From Tupaia tana (lineage: Eukaryota > Chordata > Mammalia > Scandentia > Tupaiidae): a DNA stretch of 64,000 nt. A program made the translations under genes and the position numbers. Position 1 is the stretch's first letter, and each line of letters opens with the position of its first letter. This document shows positions 42,901 through 53,800 of the stretch, in pieces. Where the stretch lies: positions 93,258,975-93,322,974 of the forward strand of contig JAKSZU010000002.1 of assembly GCA_026018925.1 (NCBI GenBank). The letters run 5' to 3'. The notes beneath the pieces are model-generated. The model saw only the letters and a program-made list of their open reading frames with translations, was not told the origin of the DNA and ran no database searches.

Positions 42901-43168
42901 TATTTCTTTTTTTTTTTTTTTTAAAGAGGTTTTTGCTATAGGGCGCGTGCGCTCGCCAGACAGACAGAGACAGAGAGACAGAAAGCGAGAAATCACCCCC
43001 CAGGGGGGATGGCCATGCCGTAGTCCCTTCTCCTTCATTCTCCTCTCGGGCTCTTGGGAACGCATGCACACGCACCTGCGTGAGTTTTAAGCCACCGGGT
43101 CCAGGTCGCGAACTGCGGTCGACTATGTGGGAGTCCAGCGACATAGCCACTATGCTAACTGCTGGTCC
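42901..43168 (-). mobile_element. Young long-type SINE with target duplication
   Basis: TAAGGTATGAGTTTCT at about 42884-42899 and 43169-43184. CpG-rich, near consensus. Confidence 0.93.
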
Positions 43169-43184
43169 CTAAGGTATGAGTTTC

Positions 43185-43847
43185 TATGTGGACTTCAGGT
43201 TTTCCCCTCATGATCACACAAACCTACCTAATGTAAACACCTACTTTATACAGAAACCTGTTTCTCTAAAAAAAGACTCAGATCCCCAAAGCGGGTAAGC
43301 ACAGATTATTCAGGAGTGCTTCCAGTTGGAATGATTGACCCTTCCTTAATCTATGCTCTGGGAGCTTCCATTCCGATAACAGGAGTACTACAACTAGAAG
43401 AGGTGGTCCAAGACTTGGTTTTGGTCCTTGCATAAGCCATATTCCCATTCCTTTAGAGGTTCAACAAACCAGTTTAACGTTTCATGGTGGCCGTAGTTAA
43501 TCGTGTGGCCTTTGGTTTCTCTGCTAGCCAAGAGCTGTGTTTGATAGTGAGCACCACTATAACACCACCGCCCCCAAACATTCGTGGTCAGGTAGAATGG
43601 TTTTGTGGTGAGGTTACACAACTACTTGGCGATGTAGAATAGATTCAGATGGATTTTGGGACACGATTTCATGGCTTGATTTTAAAATCTAGGCTCTTTA
43701 TAGGGTATGATAGGATTAATAGCCATTTGGCTCCTACTAATTGCCTGTATTGTAGGAATAGCTGACCAGCATCCTGTTCAGTCTTGAGTGCTCCTGTGTA
43801 ATCGTTGTCTTTTCAGATAACATATCTCAGCTTGCAACAAAAGGCAC
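43185..43847. other. Unassigned intergenic sequence with one open frame
   Basis: A minus-strand frame (43394-43621, 75 codons) is open in otherwise ordinary sequence. I do not recognise it, there are no flanking splice signals I trust, and it is not called as a gene. Confidence 0.35.
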
Positions 43848-44066
43848 CCTGCTGCCTAGTGGCTAAGGAAGTCACATGGCTATTCCCGTCGTTTGGGCAT
43901 GTGTGCATGTATGCTCCAAATCCTGACAGGGTGGTGAAATGGAGGAGACGGGATTTCAGCAAGACCACGCTCCACTGTGTGTGTGGGGGTGCTTTTCCCC
44001 TGGCCTCTCTCTCCTTGTCCCTCTCGGGTGAGTGCCTGAGTCCTCTGGCAAAAATTGTGAGAAAAG
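43848..44066 (+). mobile_element. Older tRNA SINE, head degraded
   Basis: CCCTGCTGCCTAGTGGCTAAGG head; box B missing; GGTGAGTGCCTGAGTCCTC and GGCAAAAATTGTGAG end. Confidence 0.65.
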
Positions 44067-44261
44067 GCACATGACAGACCAATTGTAGTGCAGATTCAGT
44101 ATTCTCCAAATAGCTTTGTGATGAATGGATTCTGACAGTGGTGTGGATCTGAGCCCTGCAAATTAATATCCTAAAGGCTGACTTTGTTTGCATTTGGTTG
44201 AAAAGGGAGACTGAAAAGTAAATAAACACCTAGGAGCTCCAGTGAGACACCGACAGGTAAT

Positions 44262-44529
44262 TTTTTTTTTTTTTTTTTTGAGAGGTTTTTGCTCTATGGC
44301 ATATGCGCTTGCCAGAAAGACAGAGAGAGACAGAGAGACAGAAAGCGAAAAATTACCCCCCAGAGGGGATGGCCACACTGCAATCCCTTCTCCTCCATTC
44401 TCCTCTCGGGATCTTAGGCACACACGCACACACACCCGGTGTGAGTTTTAAGCCACTGCGTCCGGGACACGAACCGCAGTCGACTACGTGGGAGTCCAGC
44501 AACATAGCCATTACGCTAACTGCTGGTCC
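44262..44529 (-). mobile_element. Long-type SINE with target duplication
   Basis: CCGACAGGTAA at about 44249-44259 and 44530-44540. Confidence 0.91.
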
Positions 44530-44540
44530 CCGACAGGTAA

Positions 44541-45150
44541 ATTTTAATCTTCCCTATCACACATAAACGTCTCTTGCAAAATATTCGAAGCAGTAAGGCC
44601 ACTGAGTCACTGTGATGGAACAAGATGTAGAAAGGTCACTCTATGTTCAAAACCAGAAAGAGACAATGACATCTGCAATCCTACTTCCTAGAAAAAGATT
44701 ACCAAGACAGTCACCAAATTGCCCCAGTTTAGACACTGGCCTCTGCTTCCCTAAACACACTTTAGAACCACCCCATAATGGGATCTCCATGACTCCCTCC
44801 TGGAAGGCTCTGTTTCCTCTGTGGTTGGCTCTTCCTTGAGGCAGTGTTCGACTTCATGCTGTTGCCACTGGCTGGTTGCTGCTGCCTGTCCAAACCTAGG
44901 GAGCCCATCCTGGAGCCTTGCTGCTCCAACACCACCCAGCTCTCAGCCCTTGCCCTGGTTCATGCCCAGTAACTTTGCTCCAAATGTTTTTGAAATGACA
45001 ATGAAGAAAATTTTGATTTCCAGAGCATCAGAAAGGCAAGTATTGATTAGATAATCCACATTAAGTTTAGAGTAGACAATTGAGTGAGTTCGAATGGATT
45101 TTCTTAGAGGAGCTACAGAGGTAAGATAGCCTCCCTAAGGTGGGTCAGGG
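44541..45150. other. KHDC1 upstream region
   Basis: SINE-free sequence leading to the KHDC1 promoter; no other gene signal. Confidence 0.4.
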
Positions 45151-45154
45151 GTGG

Positions 45155-45180
45155 GGTATTTAAATGCCTATATATAACAC
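45155..45180 (+). promoter_or_regulatory. KHDC1 TATA-like promoter
   Basis: GTATTTAAATG and CTATATATAAC lie in tandem about 100-120 bp upstream of the ATG at 45277. A start site near 45200 would fit. Confidence 0.55.
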
Positions 45181-45276
45181 AGGGCCTGGTTCCTTCCTCC
45201 ATTTCTCTAAGTCCTTTTCAATGAGTTGCTTGGACTTGCCCCGTTCTGAGTCGGTAGAAGCAAGGTACCATTGACA

Positions 45277-46269
45277 ATGGCCGCTTCTGGCAAGAGGCTG
45301 TGGTGCACGGTGCCTGAGAACGTTTTTGCTCCAGTTGTGCTTGACATAGAAGAGGACACGGAGGAGCGCGTCTTTGGTAGGTAAACCTCATCCCCTCCCC
45401 TCCCCCATCTCGTTCTTCCTGTTTTCCAATCTTCCTCCACTGTCACACCCCATCTATCCCAGGTCCCTGTTCCACGTCCATCTCCCCACATACCTCCCCT
45501 AAGTGCTAGTGGCTGTGTGGTCCTCTTACCTTATTCTCACAGGCCAAGATGACGCATTCCTTCGCTGCATTGAGGTACACAGCCACAGCCTCGTTCAGCT
45601 GGAGAAGTGGTTCTCAGCCACAGGCCAGACTCGCGTCACTGTCGTCGGACCATTTTCAGCGAGGCAGTGGCTGCTGGACATGATCTCGAGCGTAGAGTCA
45701 CACATGTCCCACCGTCAGGCTCGAGGTAGGTGTCTGGGCTGAACTGCAGCTGAAGGCTTGAAGGCAGAGTCCTGGCACAGTTGTGTAGTGTCTCGGATTT
45801 CTGGAGTTAGTCCCTTGGGTGGCTGGCACTCCAGGTGCTCCCCAGAGTCTGTTGGGACTGGAGGGGCCCTGAGTCACGCCATTTTTTCTGGCCTGTGGTT
45901 GTGCAGGGAGAAAGGTACATGGGCCACCTGGGAAGGCCTGGACTGGGGTGATGCCCTCTGCCGCAGTGTCCCCATGGGGGTCCTGGCCTGCCTTGGGGCT
46001 CCTTGCGTGAGCCCTATTTCACCAGCCTGGTTACTCCCTCCACAGGCCTCCAGATGCTACGGCGTGTCTGGAGACAGCCCCTGACTGAGGAGGACATGGG
46101 TGCCACTGTCAGGGAACAACTGAACACCTCTTGGATGATTGGGACCTTCTCTGTTAGGGTTCCACAGCTTTCCTTGTCCAGTCACCTGGCTGATCTGGAC
46201 TCTATATGGATTCACTCTATTCATATAAAGTTGAGATGTGAGAGGAAACCTTGGCTTTTCTCTTGGTGA
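45277..46269 (+). CDS. KHDC1: KHDC1 (KH domain containing 1)
   Basis: KHDC1 proteins are small atypical KH proteins of oocytes and early embryos; mouse relatives act at the ER. Three exons: 45277-45376, 45543-45725 and 46046-46269, GT-AG introns in phase 1, 168 residues. Exon 1 codes MAASGKRLWCTVPEN.FAPVV then EEDTEERVFG. Exon 2 codes FLRCIEVHSHSLVQLE, WFSATGQTRVTVVGP and ARQWLLDM, near-identical to human. Exon 3 codes G-L-Q-M-L, RV..QPLTEEDM, then departs from the human C-terminus and ends PWLFSW. Extra 3' exons giving a longer membrane-anchored form, as in some human transcripts, were not looked for beyond the stop. The gene faces away from KCNQ5's orientation, as synteny predicts. Confidence 0.93.
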
Positions 46270-47296
46270 GAAAGACACAAAGGAAAGAAGTTTGATTTGG
46301 TGGGGCTGGTCCTGTTGCTGGCCATCTGGGCCTGTGTCTGAGGGAAGTCTCGTACACGTCAGAGTGTTCTTTTGGCAGAGATACCCAGTACAATCAGCTA
46401 TGCAATGTGTGAAACCTCTGAGATGCTGCCCTCTGTGTTTAGGATGGGCTTATCCAGCTCAGAAGGTCTTCTCTGGGCAACCTGGTGCCCAGGCCTGGGT
46501 AGCCTGGGCTGTCTCCAGGAAGGCCCAGCCCAACAAAGGAGACAGAAACAAAAGGCAGCTCTTTCACAAACTGCTCAGGCTGCTTTGAGCTGAGTGGGCT
46601 TCTGAAAAGAAGGAAGTCTCCTAGGAATCCTAGAATCCTTTTGGACATTAAAATGAAGAGGAATGAGGAGAAAGGAAGGTGGGAGGAGGTCCAGATGGAG
46701 ACAGAGGTGTGCCATGCCAGCTGCCTGGTGAACACGAGGCAGCCAGGCCTTTTCCCTGATGGCTGTAAGTCTAGGGATAAGGCTGGAGGAGACGGTTTTC
46801 TTGGAGCACAGGATTCTGAGGTCCCTCAAGTAAGCCTTCCCAAACCTCCACTCCAGCCCTGCCTCCTGATCCCCTACTCTACATTTGGACCTCCCCACCC
46901 AAGGTATGGAAAGCCAACCGTGTCCTCACTGGAGCGCTCCTTCAAACCTGCTCCTTCTCCAGCTGAACCTTACAAGGCTGTTGTGGTCTCTAGGAGGGAG
47001 GTGTGAGTGCAGGGGAAGAAGAGTGACAGGGAATAGTTGAGTTTGGAATGTATTTTGAAGCCAGGAAGATATCCTAATTATAGGGTTTTAGAAAGCAAGT
47101 TACCGAACAAAAGTTAACGAGATCAGGTTTTCAGTAGAAAGCCACTCATGACTGGCCGAGCAAAGAAAACAAACCTGTGCTATTCTCAGAGGGAGCATTA
47201 GGTGTCCTACTACTTGATCATTTAAAGACTGATGGCATAAAAAGCAGGAGAAAACCTTTTTGTTATTTGTTTTATTTGTGATTATTGTTACTGTTT
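46270..47296. other. KHDC1 3' flank
   Basis: SINE-free for about 1 kb; probably 3' UTR at the start. A weak ATTAAA at 46647 is the only polyadenylation-like signal noticed nearby. No further coding exon could be supported. Confidence 0.4.
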
Positions 47297-47297
47297 T

Positions 47298-47637
47298 TAA
47301 GTTTGCTGTAGGACTTATGTGTCTCACCAGAGAGAGACAGAGACACTGAGCAAGAGAAAATGAGAAAGCAAGCCACCAGGTCTGGGACTAGAACCATAGT
47401 CAGCCATGTGTGAGTCTAGCACCTTAGCAACCATACCACCTGCTGATCCCAAACATTTTTGCCTCTATTTTTCATATATAGCTTTATTTATTTATTTTTA
47501 ATTTGACCAGAGAGGAACAGAGTGAGAGAGCAAAAGAGAGTGAAAGTGAGAAAGCAAGCCACCAGGTTCGGACCTCGAACTGTGTTCGGCCATGTGGGAG
47601 TCCAGTGCCCTTAACCACCATGCCACCTGCTGGTCCC
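47298..47637 (-). mobile_element. Two SINEs in tandem, antisense
   Basis: 47298-47450 (TTTGCTGTAGGACTTATG to CCTGCTGATCCC) and 47480-47637 (short-type, TTTAATTTGACCAGAGAGG to CCTGCTGGTCCCC). Confidence 0.83.
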
Positions 47638-47799
47638 CCTTTTGCTCTTTAAAAGGCACATGCAGACAGTATTTTGTCTGTCAATTAAGTGTTACACCAT
47701 GAATGATCAAAGTAACTTAATGCCTTCTTGGGGTTGTACTTCTGACCTCTAAATCTCAGTCACCAAAGGTTTCTGTGTGGGCACAGCTGAGGGGTCAAA

Positions 47800-47955
47800 C
47801 ATAGGAGTTAATATTGGGAACACTGGAGTGAGGTTATATGCATTTAAATCCTAGCAGTATCACTGATACTTTGCTTTTGTCATATAGTACATTGGTTTTC
47901 TCCTGTACAAAATGGCGATGATAATAGTGACTATGTCAGGGAGATCATTTTTCCC
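47800..47955 (+). repeat. MIR fragment
   Basis: AAATCCTAGCAGTATCACTG, TTTTCTCCTGTACAAAATGG and GATAATAGTGACTATGTCAGG follow the MIR sense strand. Confidence 0.72.
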
Positions 47956-48664
47956 TTATTCTCCCACTGTCTTAGTCCTATAGTACAAAACTACAGTTTT
48001 GTAAAAGTCTGCCCCATCTCCCTAGCTCCAAAGGGAATGGTGCTCAGCCCAAGCCAATCAGGGCATACACCTTGTGGCTGTTACTGGCCCAGGAATGAAC
48101 ATGCTCCAGCATTAATCTAATCAGGTTCCAAGAAAGGATTGTAATCCTACATGGGGGAGGCCTTCCCACCCCACTCCCATTCTGTTAGATGTGTTCAAGG
48201 AGGTCTGTAGCACCAGTGGAGGTGGACAGTAAGAGAGGAGCCACTGCGAGTGTACTGTCAAGGAGGACAGCAGAAACAGGAGGACCCTGGGACCTTGATG
48301 ATGTAATTGATCAGTTGTAGTCTGCCTGGAGTCGGCTGTCTCTTGACTTCCGGTTAGGTTGGAGGAGAACATCTTTATGTTTAAGGTTGTTTCAGAAGGT
48401 TATCTGCAGCCACCTGCACCCTGATAACATCATTTGTGGTGTTAAAAGGATGGAATAAGGTTGAGTGAAAGACCTCAGATTTAAAAAAACAAAACAAAAC
48501 AAACAAAAATAACTGAAAGGCCCAGAGCAAACAAGACATTTTATTCATTAATATATTAATATTAGTGCCTAGTATATTATAGGATGTGAAGCCAGAGGTA
48601 TAAAGTGAGTGAGACATCCCTGCCCACAGGTGAATTCAATCTGGGACATTTCTTTCCCTTTTTT
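47956..48664. other. Unassigned intergenic sequence
   Basis: No gene signal; (AAAC)n-like patch at 48484-48508. Confidence 0.4.
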
Positions 48665-48931
48665 CCTTTTTTTTTTTTTTTTTTGTGAGGGATTTTTGCT
48701 ATAGGGCACATGCACTCATCAGAGAAACTGAGAGAGAAAAGGACACAGAAAGCGAGAAATTATCCCCTAGGGAGGATGATCATGCTGCGAGTCCTTCTCC
48801 GTTCTCTCAGGATTTTAGATATGTGTGCACACATACCCGTGTGAGTTTTAAGCCACTGGATCTGGGACTTGAACCACAGTCAGCCATGTGGGAGTCCAGT
48901 GCCTTAACCACTACACCACCTGCTGGCCCCT
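48665..48931 (-). mobile_element. Long-type SINE, antisense
   Basis: Poly(T) 48667-48684, GGATTTTTGCTATAGGGCACATG, ending CACCTGCTGGCCCC. AATCTGG occurs on both sides. Confidence 0.87.
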
Positions 48932-49674
48932 TAATCTGGTGGGATATTTGTGGTGACTTTGTCCCAAGAGAAGACAGCTGGAGGCAATGCAGAGGAGGAA
49001 AATCCAGGCTGGGGATCCACAGTTGGGTGAGATCATCCTGCATTGAGTCCATGCTCTCCAAGGGGGAGTGGGAGGAAGGGGAAGAGGTTGGTGGTGGGAT
49101 CCATGGAACATTGGTAGTTCAGTGATGGAAAACAATAGCAAGCTTGGAGAAGTCAGTAAAGACAGTCAAGCCAGAGAGCTAGGCAACTGTCATGATATAA
49201 AATATAAATTTGGTCTTTCTTCCTGTTTCCTGACAAAGCTTCTAGGACCCTTGGAATCTCTAGACTTTGGTAAGAGTGTCTTGTGTGGTATGTCTTGTAT
49301 GCTAATGAGATGACTAGTGGCTGAGCCTCTGGGGCCTGGTCACGTGAGAGACCAAGGCATAATAAGATTGAGAAGTTTAAACCCTATTTGCAATACCCAG
49401 TCCCTGGGAGGAGAAAGGAGCTGAAGGTTAAGCTGATCACCAATGGCCAATGATGTAATCAATTGTGTCTTTTCAGTGAAGCTTCTACAAAAACTCAAAA
49501 TACTGAGTTCAAGCACAGTATTGGAATAGCTGAATACATGGAAATCCCTGGAGGGTGGCACTCCTTTTCACATAGCCTCACCCTATGCATCTCTTCATTT
49601 GTATCCTTTGGATATTCTTTACACCAAACCAGTAACTGTGAGTTAAGTGTTTCCTTCTTTCTTTCTTTTTTCTT

Positions 49675-49943
49675 TTCTTTTTTTTTTTTTTTTTTTTTTT
49701 TTTGAGAGATTTTTGATATAGTGTGCTTGTGCTTGTTAGGAGGACAGAGAGACAGAAAGCGAGAAATTGTTTCCTGGGGAAGATGACCACGCGCAATCCC
49801 TTCTCCTCCATTCTCTTCTCGGGATCTTGGGCACACACACACACATGCCCGGTGTGAGTTTAAGCCACCGGGTCCAGGACTCAAACTGCAGGTTGACAAC
49901 ACGGGAGTCCAGCAACATAGCCATTACGCAAACTGCTGGTCCC
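49675..49943 (-). mobile_element. Long-type SINE inside the LTR
   Basis: Poly(T) 49680-49703; ends CTGCTGGTCCC. (T)TAAGTGTTTC before and TTAGGTGTTTC after mark the target. Confidence 0.88.
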
Positions 49944-50010
49944 AGTGACTTAGGTGTTTCTTTAGTCATGTGGGTCACTGTAGCAAATTGTTTGAACCTG
50001 TGGAGGGAGG

Positions 50011-50117
50011 AAATTTTTGCTATTCTCCAGTTTTGTGGTGCTATGGTTTCCAGGGCAGTGCATAAATCTCTAACTGACACATAATGTATCTGATACATTT
50101 CTTCTTTGAAATGTATT
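50011..50117 (+). repeat. Unclassified ~100-bp repeat, copy 1
   Basis: AGTTTTGTGGTGCTATGG to TTTCTTCTTTGAAATG interrupts the LTR. A second copy is at 52353-52454. Confidence 0.75.
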
Positions 50118-50438
50118 GGTCAGTTGGCCAGAAGTATTGGTGTCAACCTATACTTATTTTGGTGTCTGAAGTGGGAGCTGTCTGTTGGACTGAGCTCTCA
50201 ACAGGTGGCATCTGACCTTACCTCTGGGTAGACAACATCTGAATTGACCTGAATTAAGGGATACCCAATTGTTTGCTACAGAATTAATTGATTGTTGCTG
50301 AAGTAAAATCCTTATATAGTATTTGGTCACAGAAGGCTTCTGTGTTGATTGTTTATCAAGAAAATAGAAAACATCTTTCCTATATTTTACAGACACAAAC
50401 TGGGAAGAAGTTGTGTTTTGAAAGGTAAGACAGTTATG

Positions 50439-50640
50439 GGAACAGCAGTTGGTGTAAACTCACGCCAGGTGCGTGTGTGTGCGTGCCCAAGATCCTGAGA
50501 GGAGAATGGAGGAGAAGGGATTGCAGCGTAGCCATCCCCCCTGGGGGGTGATTTCTTGCTTTCTGTCTCTCTGTCTTTCTGAGAAGCACATGTGCCCTAT
50601 AGCAAAAACCTCTCAAAAAAAAAAAAAAAAAAAAAAAAAG
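50439..50640 (+). mobile_element. Long-type SINE lacking most of its tRNA promoter
   Basis: GGGAACAGCAGTTGGTGTAA joins directly to ACTCACGCCAGGTGCG, skipping about 65 bases that include box B. The rest is near consensus with a 24-base A tail. Confidence 0.88.
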
Positions 50641-50649
50641 GAAGAGTTT

Positions 50650-50910
50650 TTGTTTTGTTTTGTGTTAAGAGGGAGTTTCTCTCTCTCTCTCTAATGAGAG
50701 AAAGGGAGAGAGGTAGAGACAGAGAAACAGGCATTTTTGACAAGGTCTCACCAGGTTGAGATCCTCTTGTCCCAGTCTCTCAGTTAGGTAAGATTGTAGG
50801 CACATGCAGTTTCATCTGGCATGTTCATGTTGGGTGAATTGGCCCTCCCACGACCCTCATCTTCGGAATAGTGGTGCCCTTCCATGTGTGCCACTTTAGC
50901 TGGGCTGTGA
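50650..50910 (-). mobile_element. Old diverged tRNA SINE, antisense
   Basis: (CT)n start, CATTTTTGACAAGGTCTCACC, CCACTTTAGCTGGGC end. Confidence 0.58.
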
Positions 50911-50966
50911 AAGATGAGAGTCTTAGGGAAGAGTGGTTTCAGAGTCAACAACTACAGAAAAGCCAG

Positions 50967-51216
50967 GGGCCAGCAGGTGGTGTGGTGATTAAGATGCTAG
51001 ACTTCCATATGGATGATCATGGTTCGAATCCTTGACCTGGTGGCTTGAAATTCATACAAAGGCATATGTGCATGTGTGCCCAAAATCCCAAGAGGAGAGT
51101 AGAGGAGAAGGGGTTGTGGTGTGTCCATCCCTCCTGGCAGGGGTGGTTCCTCACTTTCCCTCTCACCATCTCTCCAGTAAATGCAAGCACCGTATGGCAA
51201 AACCTTACAAAAAGAT
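50967..51216 (+). mobile_element. Long-type SINE
   Basis: GGGGCCAGCAGGTGGTGTGG head, GGTTCGAATCC box B, CCGTATGGCAAAACC end. Confidence 0.85.
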
Positions 51217-51284
51217 TCCATGGATCAGCTTCTAGATGATTATGGATGAACTCACAGAGCAGTGTTTTTCTGTGCTGTGGGGTA

Positions 51285-51600
51285 GGTGTGGGTCTGACAG
51301 TCATGTGCTGGTTAGTGGATGAGTGCTGAGGAAGTGGAAGCACATTCAGGTGCCATTTAACGCTGGGTATATGTTCTGAGGAATTCGTTGTTAGGTGGCT
51401 TTGTTGTACAATCATAGAGTGCACTTACAGAAATCTAGATGCTATAGCCTACTGCACACAGGTGTAGGCTACATGGCATAGTCTATATGTTCCTTTTGGG
51501 CCAGCATTGTTAATACAATCTGTCATTGATTGTATTAACAGTGTGTGACTGTAATGCAGTGTGTGACTGTACCTTATATGACTTATTTTGTAAGCAGTAC
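51285..51600 (+). mobile_element. DNA-transposon-like repeat, sense copy
   Basis: GACAGTCATGTGCTG, TATGTTCTGAGGAATTCGTT, GAGTGCACTTACAGAAATC and GCTATAGCCTACTGCACAC match the family of 29570-29790. Confidence 0.65.
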
Positions 51601-52352
51601 TTTTTTAAGTGAAGATGAGTCAGGGAGTAAAATAAAGAAGGGTACTAGAAAGTTGCTGGTAACATGGGAGAGGCTTATGCATATTTATAATGGAAAAAAT
51701 GAGAGTGGGATGCTGTAGATGTGAGGAAGGGGACAGTAATGGGACAATGAAGGACCTAGGACCCAAAGCAGGAGAGTTGATTTCCTATAAAGGCAGGGTG
51801 TTCCATCCTGGTGTTGGCCTCCCGTCCCACCAACACAGGGATCTTTGCTAACAGGAAAGGGCAATGGGCCATTGCACAGAGGGCTCAGGTGAGGTGCTTC
51901 AGCAGTTCTCAAAAGCACCTTTGCTTGCCTGTGGTGTCATGTCCTTGTGGCTTATACGAGGGGGAGTGGCGCCCAGAGTCTGCAGCCAGGGGGCGGCTGT
52001 GAGTACCTAGTTATTTGGGGGCACAAAGAAGGCAGGGATTGTCTTCCTACCATTCCTATAGTAGAAAACAAGTTACAGCAACGGGGCAAAGGAAAGGAGA
52101 AGTCAGAAGTATTGGGAAGAGATGAGTGTCATTGTCATACGAGAAGGAAATAAGCATACAGATGAAAGTTTTAAGTTAGGTAAAGGTGCTGTGACAATGT
52201 ATGGAAGCCTAGAACCATGATATCTATCCTAGAGCACAATGGACTATCAAATAGTCACCAAAATCATGACAGAATAAGGTGAATTTTGTGAATGGGGAAA
52301 GAGTAACAGATCATACCAATGTTCCTTTGGTTTTTCTATTTATTTGACAGAA
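51601..52352. other. Unassigned intergenic sequence
   Basis: No gene or named repeat. Confidence 0.4.
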
Positions 52353-52454
52353 AAATTTTGCCATTTGCAAGTTTTGTGGTGCTGTGGTTTCCAGGGCAGT
52401 GCGTAAATCTCTGACACATAATGTGTCTGATAAATTTCTTCTTTGAAATGAATT
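52353..52454 (+). repeat. Unclassified ~100-bp repeat, copy 2
   Basis: AAGTTTTGTGGTGCTGTGG to TTTCTTCTTTGAAATG, with a few substitutions and a 3-base gap relative to copy 1. Confidence 0.75.
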
Positions 52455-52600
52455 AGGTTGTTGGGAAAGTCACGCATTTTTGCATAGAAAAATACATCAT
52501 GACCTAATAGTTATTCCCTCAATATGTGAGATTAGAAAAGAGAAATATTATTGCCGTTAACAGAAATTTTTTTCAAATAATTTTCACTTGTACCAGATTT

Positions 52601-52714
52601 TTTATTCAGTTTTTTCTATAGGACACATGTGGTCTCTGGAGACCAGGACTCAAACCACATTGGTGGCCATGTGGGATCCAGCCAGCCACCTTAGTCATAA
52701 GGCTGCCAGCTGGC
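52601..52714 (-). mobile_element. Internally deleted SINE with target duplication
   Basis: TGTACCAGATT at about 52590-52600 and 52715-52725. Only the CTATAGGACACATGTGG end and the head (box B complement GGACTCAAACC) remain, about 114 bp. Confidence 0.82.
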
Positions 52715-52725
52715 CCTGTACCAGA

Positions 52726-53321
52726 TTCTTAAAGCTGTTGAAATCATGCAAGTAAGAGTTGCTACTTCAAGGTGCAGGAGCCTATTTTTATCAATGCCTA
52801 GAGTAAAATAATGTCTGTATGTTTTGCTTTTAAATAGTGAAGTGGTGATAAAGTAGTTTCAAAAATATTTGGAAGAGGTTTACATTTTTAAGTGGGGCAA
52901 GCAGTCATGTTCCATACGTAATTTTAATTTCACTCATCTAGAGGTTGATGGGATAGGCACGCACCTGTTGGAAGCCCCTCCCCCCTCCAGGGCAACCATC
53001 CCCCATTCTTCTTCCCCCTAATTACCTCCATTAGGTCTTTGTTGCTTTGTACTCCAGGGTTTTAACATCTGAGTCCCCTTGAAAATAATTTTATAGTCTG
53101 GCTTATTTCACTTGGCATTAAATCTTCTAGACTCAAGTAGGGGCTCAGCAAAAAAGCATTTAACAGACACAAGTATGGAAGATGCTTTGTTGAAAATGAC
53201 AGATGAAGTAAAAGCCTTAGTTTAATTATCAGACATTGCATGCATGCTTTGAAAAGTCATACTGCATGGCATAAAGATGTATGACAATTAAATGTAAATA
53301 AGAAAATAGATGTTTTAAAGA
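52726..53321. other. Unassigned intergenic sequence
   Basis: AT-rich, no signal. Confidence 0.4.
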
Positions 53322-53485
53322 CTTATTTAATTACATTCATTATTATTATTTTTAAATTTGACCAGAGAGAGTCAGAGAGACAAAGGGAAAGCAAGAAAGT
53401 AAGCCGCCAGATCCAGGACTCAGACCTAGAGAACAGGACTCAAACCTGGTTGGCCATGTGGGAATCCAGCACCTTTAACCACCAT
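53322..53485 (-). mobile_element. Short-type SINE with internal duplication
   Basis: AGGACTCAGACC and AGGACTCAAACC repeat the box B region. AAATAGAT.TTTAAA flanks it. Confidence 0.82.
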
Positions 53486-53713
53486 GTCAAAAATAGATTT
53501 TAAAAAAGGGAATAATTCCACTGGAATTAATCTTGGGTCCTTAATACAAAATTGCTAGTGGAACAGAGGAAATGGTATTTCTTAGGGAAGAAGAGGAAAC
53601 ACTCCCTTCTGCAGCAGCCGTGCTCTACTGGTAAAGTGGTTCTGGGTAGGCACTAAATAAGACAGTTCTGCATAGCCAGGGGTAGCAGGATTGAGCACCT
53701 GCCATGACTGACT

Positions 53714-53740
53714 GTCTTGTCTTGTCTGTCTGTCTGTCTG

Positions 53741-53800
<60 letters not shown>

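Larger units (their letters stand above)
49245..50400 (+). mobile_element. ERVL-type LTR (MLT2-like), interrupted
   Basis: GCTGATCACCAATGGCCAATG, CCTATGCATCTCTTCATTTG, GTAGCAAATTGTTTGAACC, GGTGTCTGAAGTGGGAGC, GTTGGACTGAGC and GGTCACAGAAGGCTTC follow an old ERVL-class LTR in order. A SINE (49675-49943) and a 100-bp unclassified segment (50011-50117) interrupt it. This is a solitary, decayed LTR; no viral genes were seen. Confidence 0.75.

Noticed and set aside
43394-43621. 75-codon minus-strand frame with a mixed, protein-like composition
   Set aside because: I could not match it to any family, and no promoter or splice signals support it. Kept only as unassigned sequence.
52450-52520. TTAGGTTGTTGGGAAAGTCA as a possible mariner terminal repeat
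   Set aside because: No matching inverted end was found downstream, so a mariner call cannot be supported.
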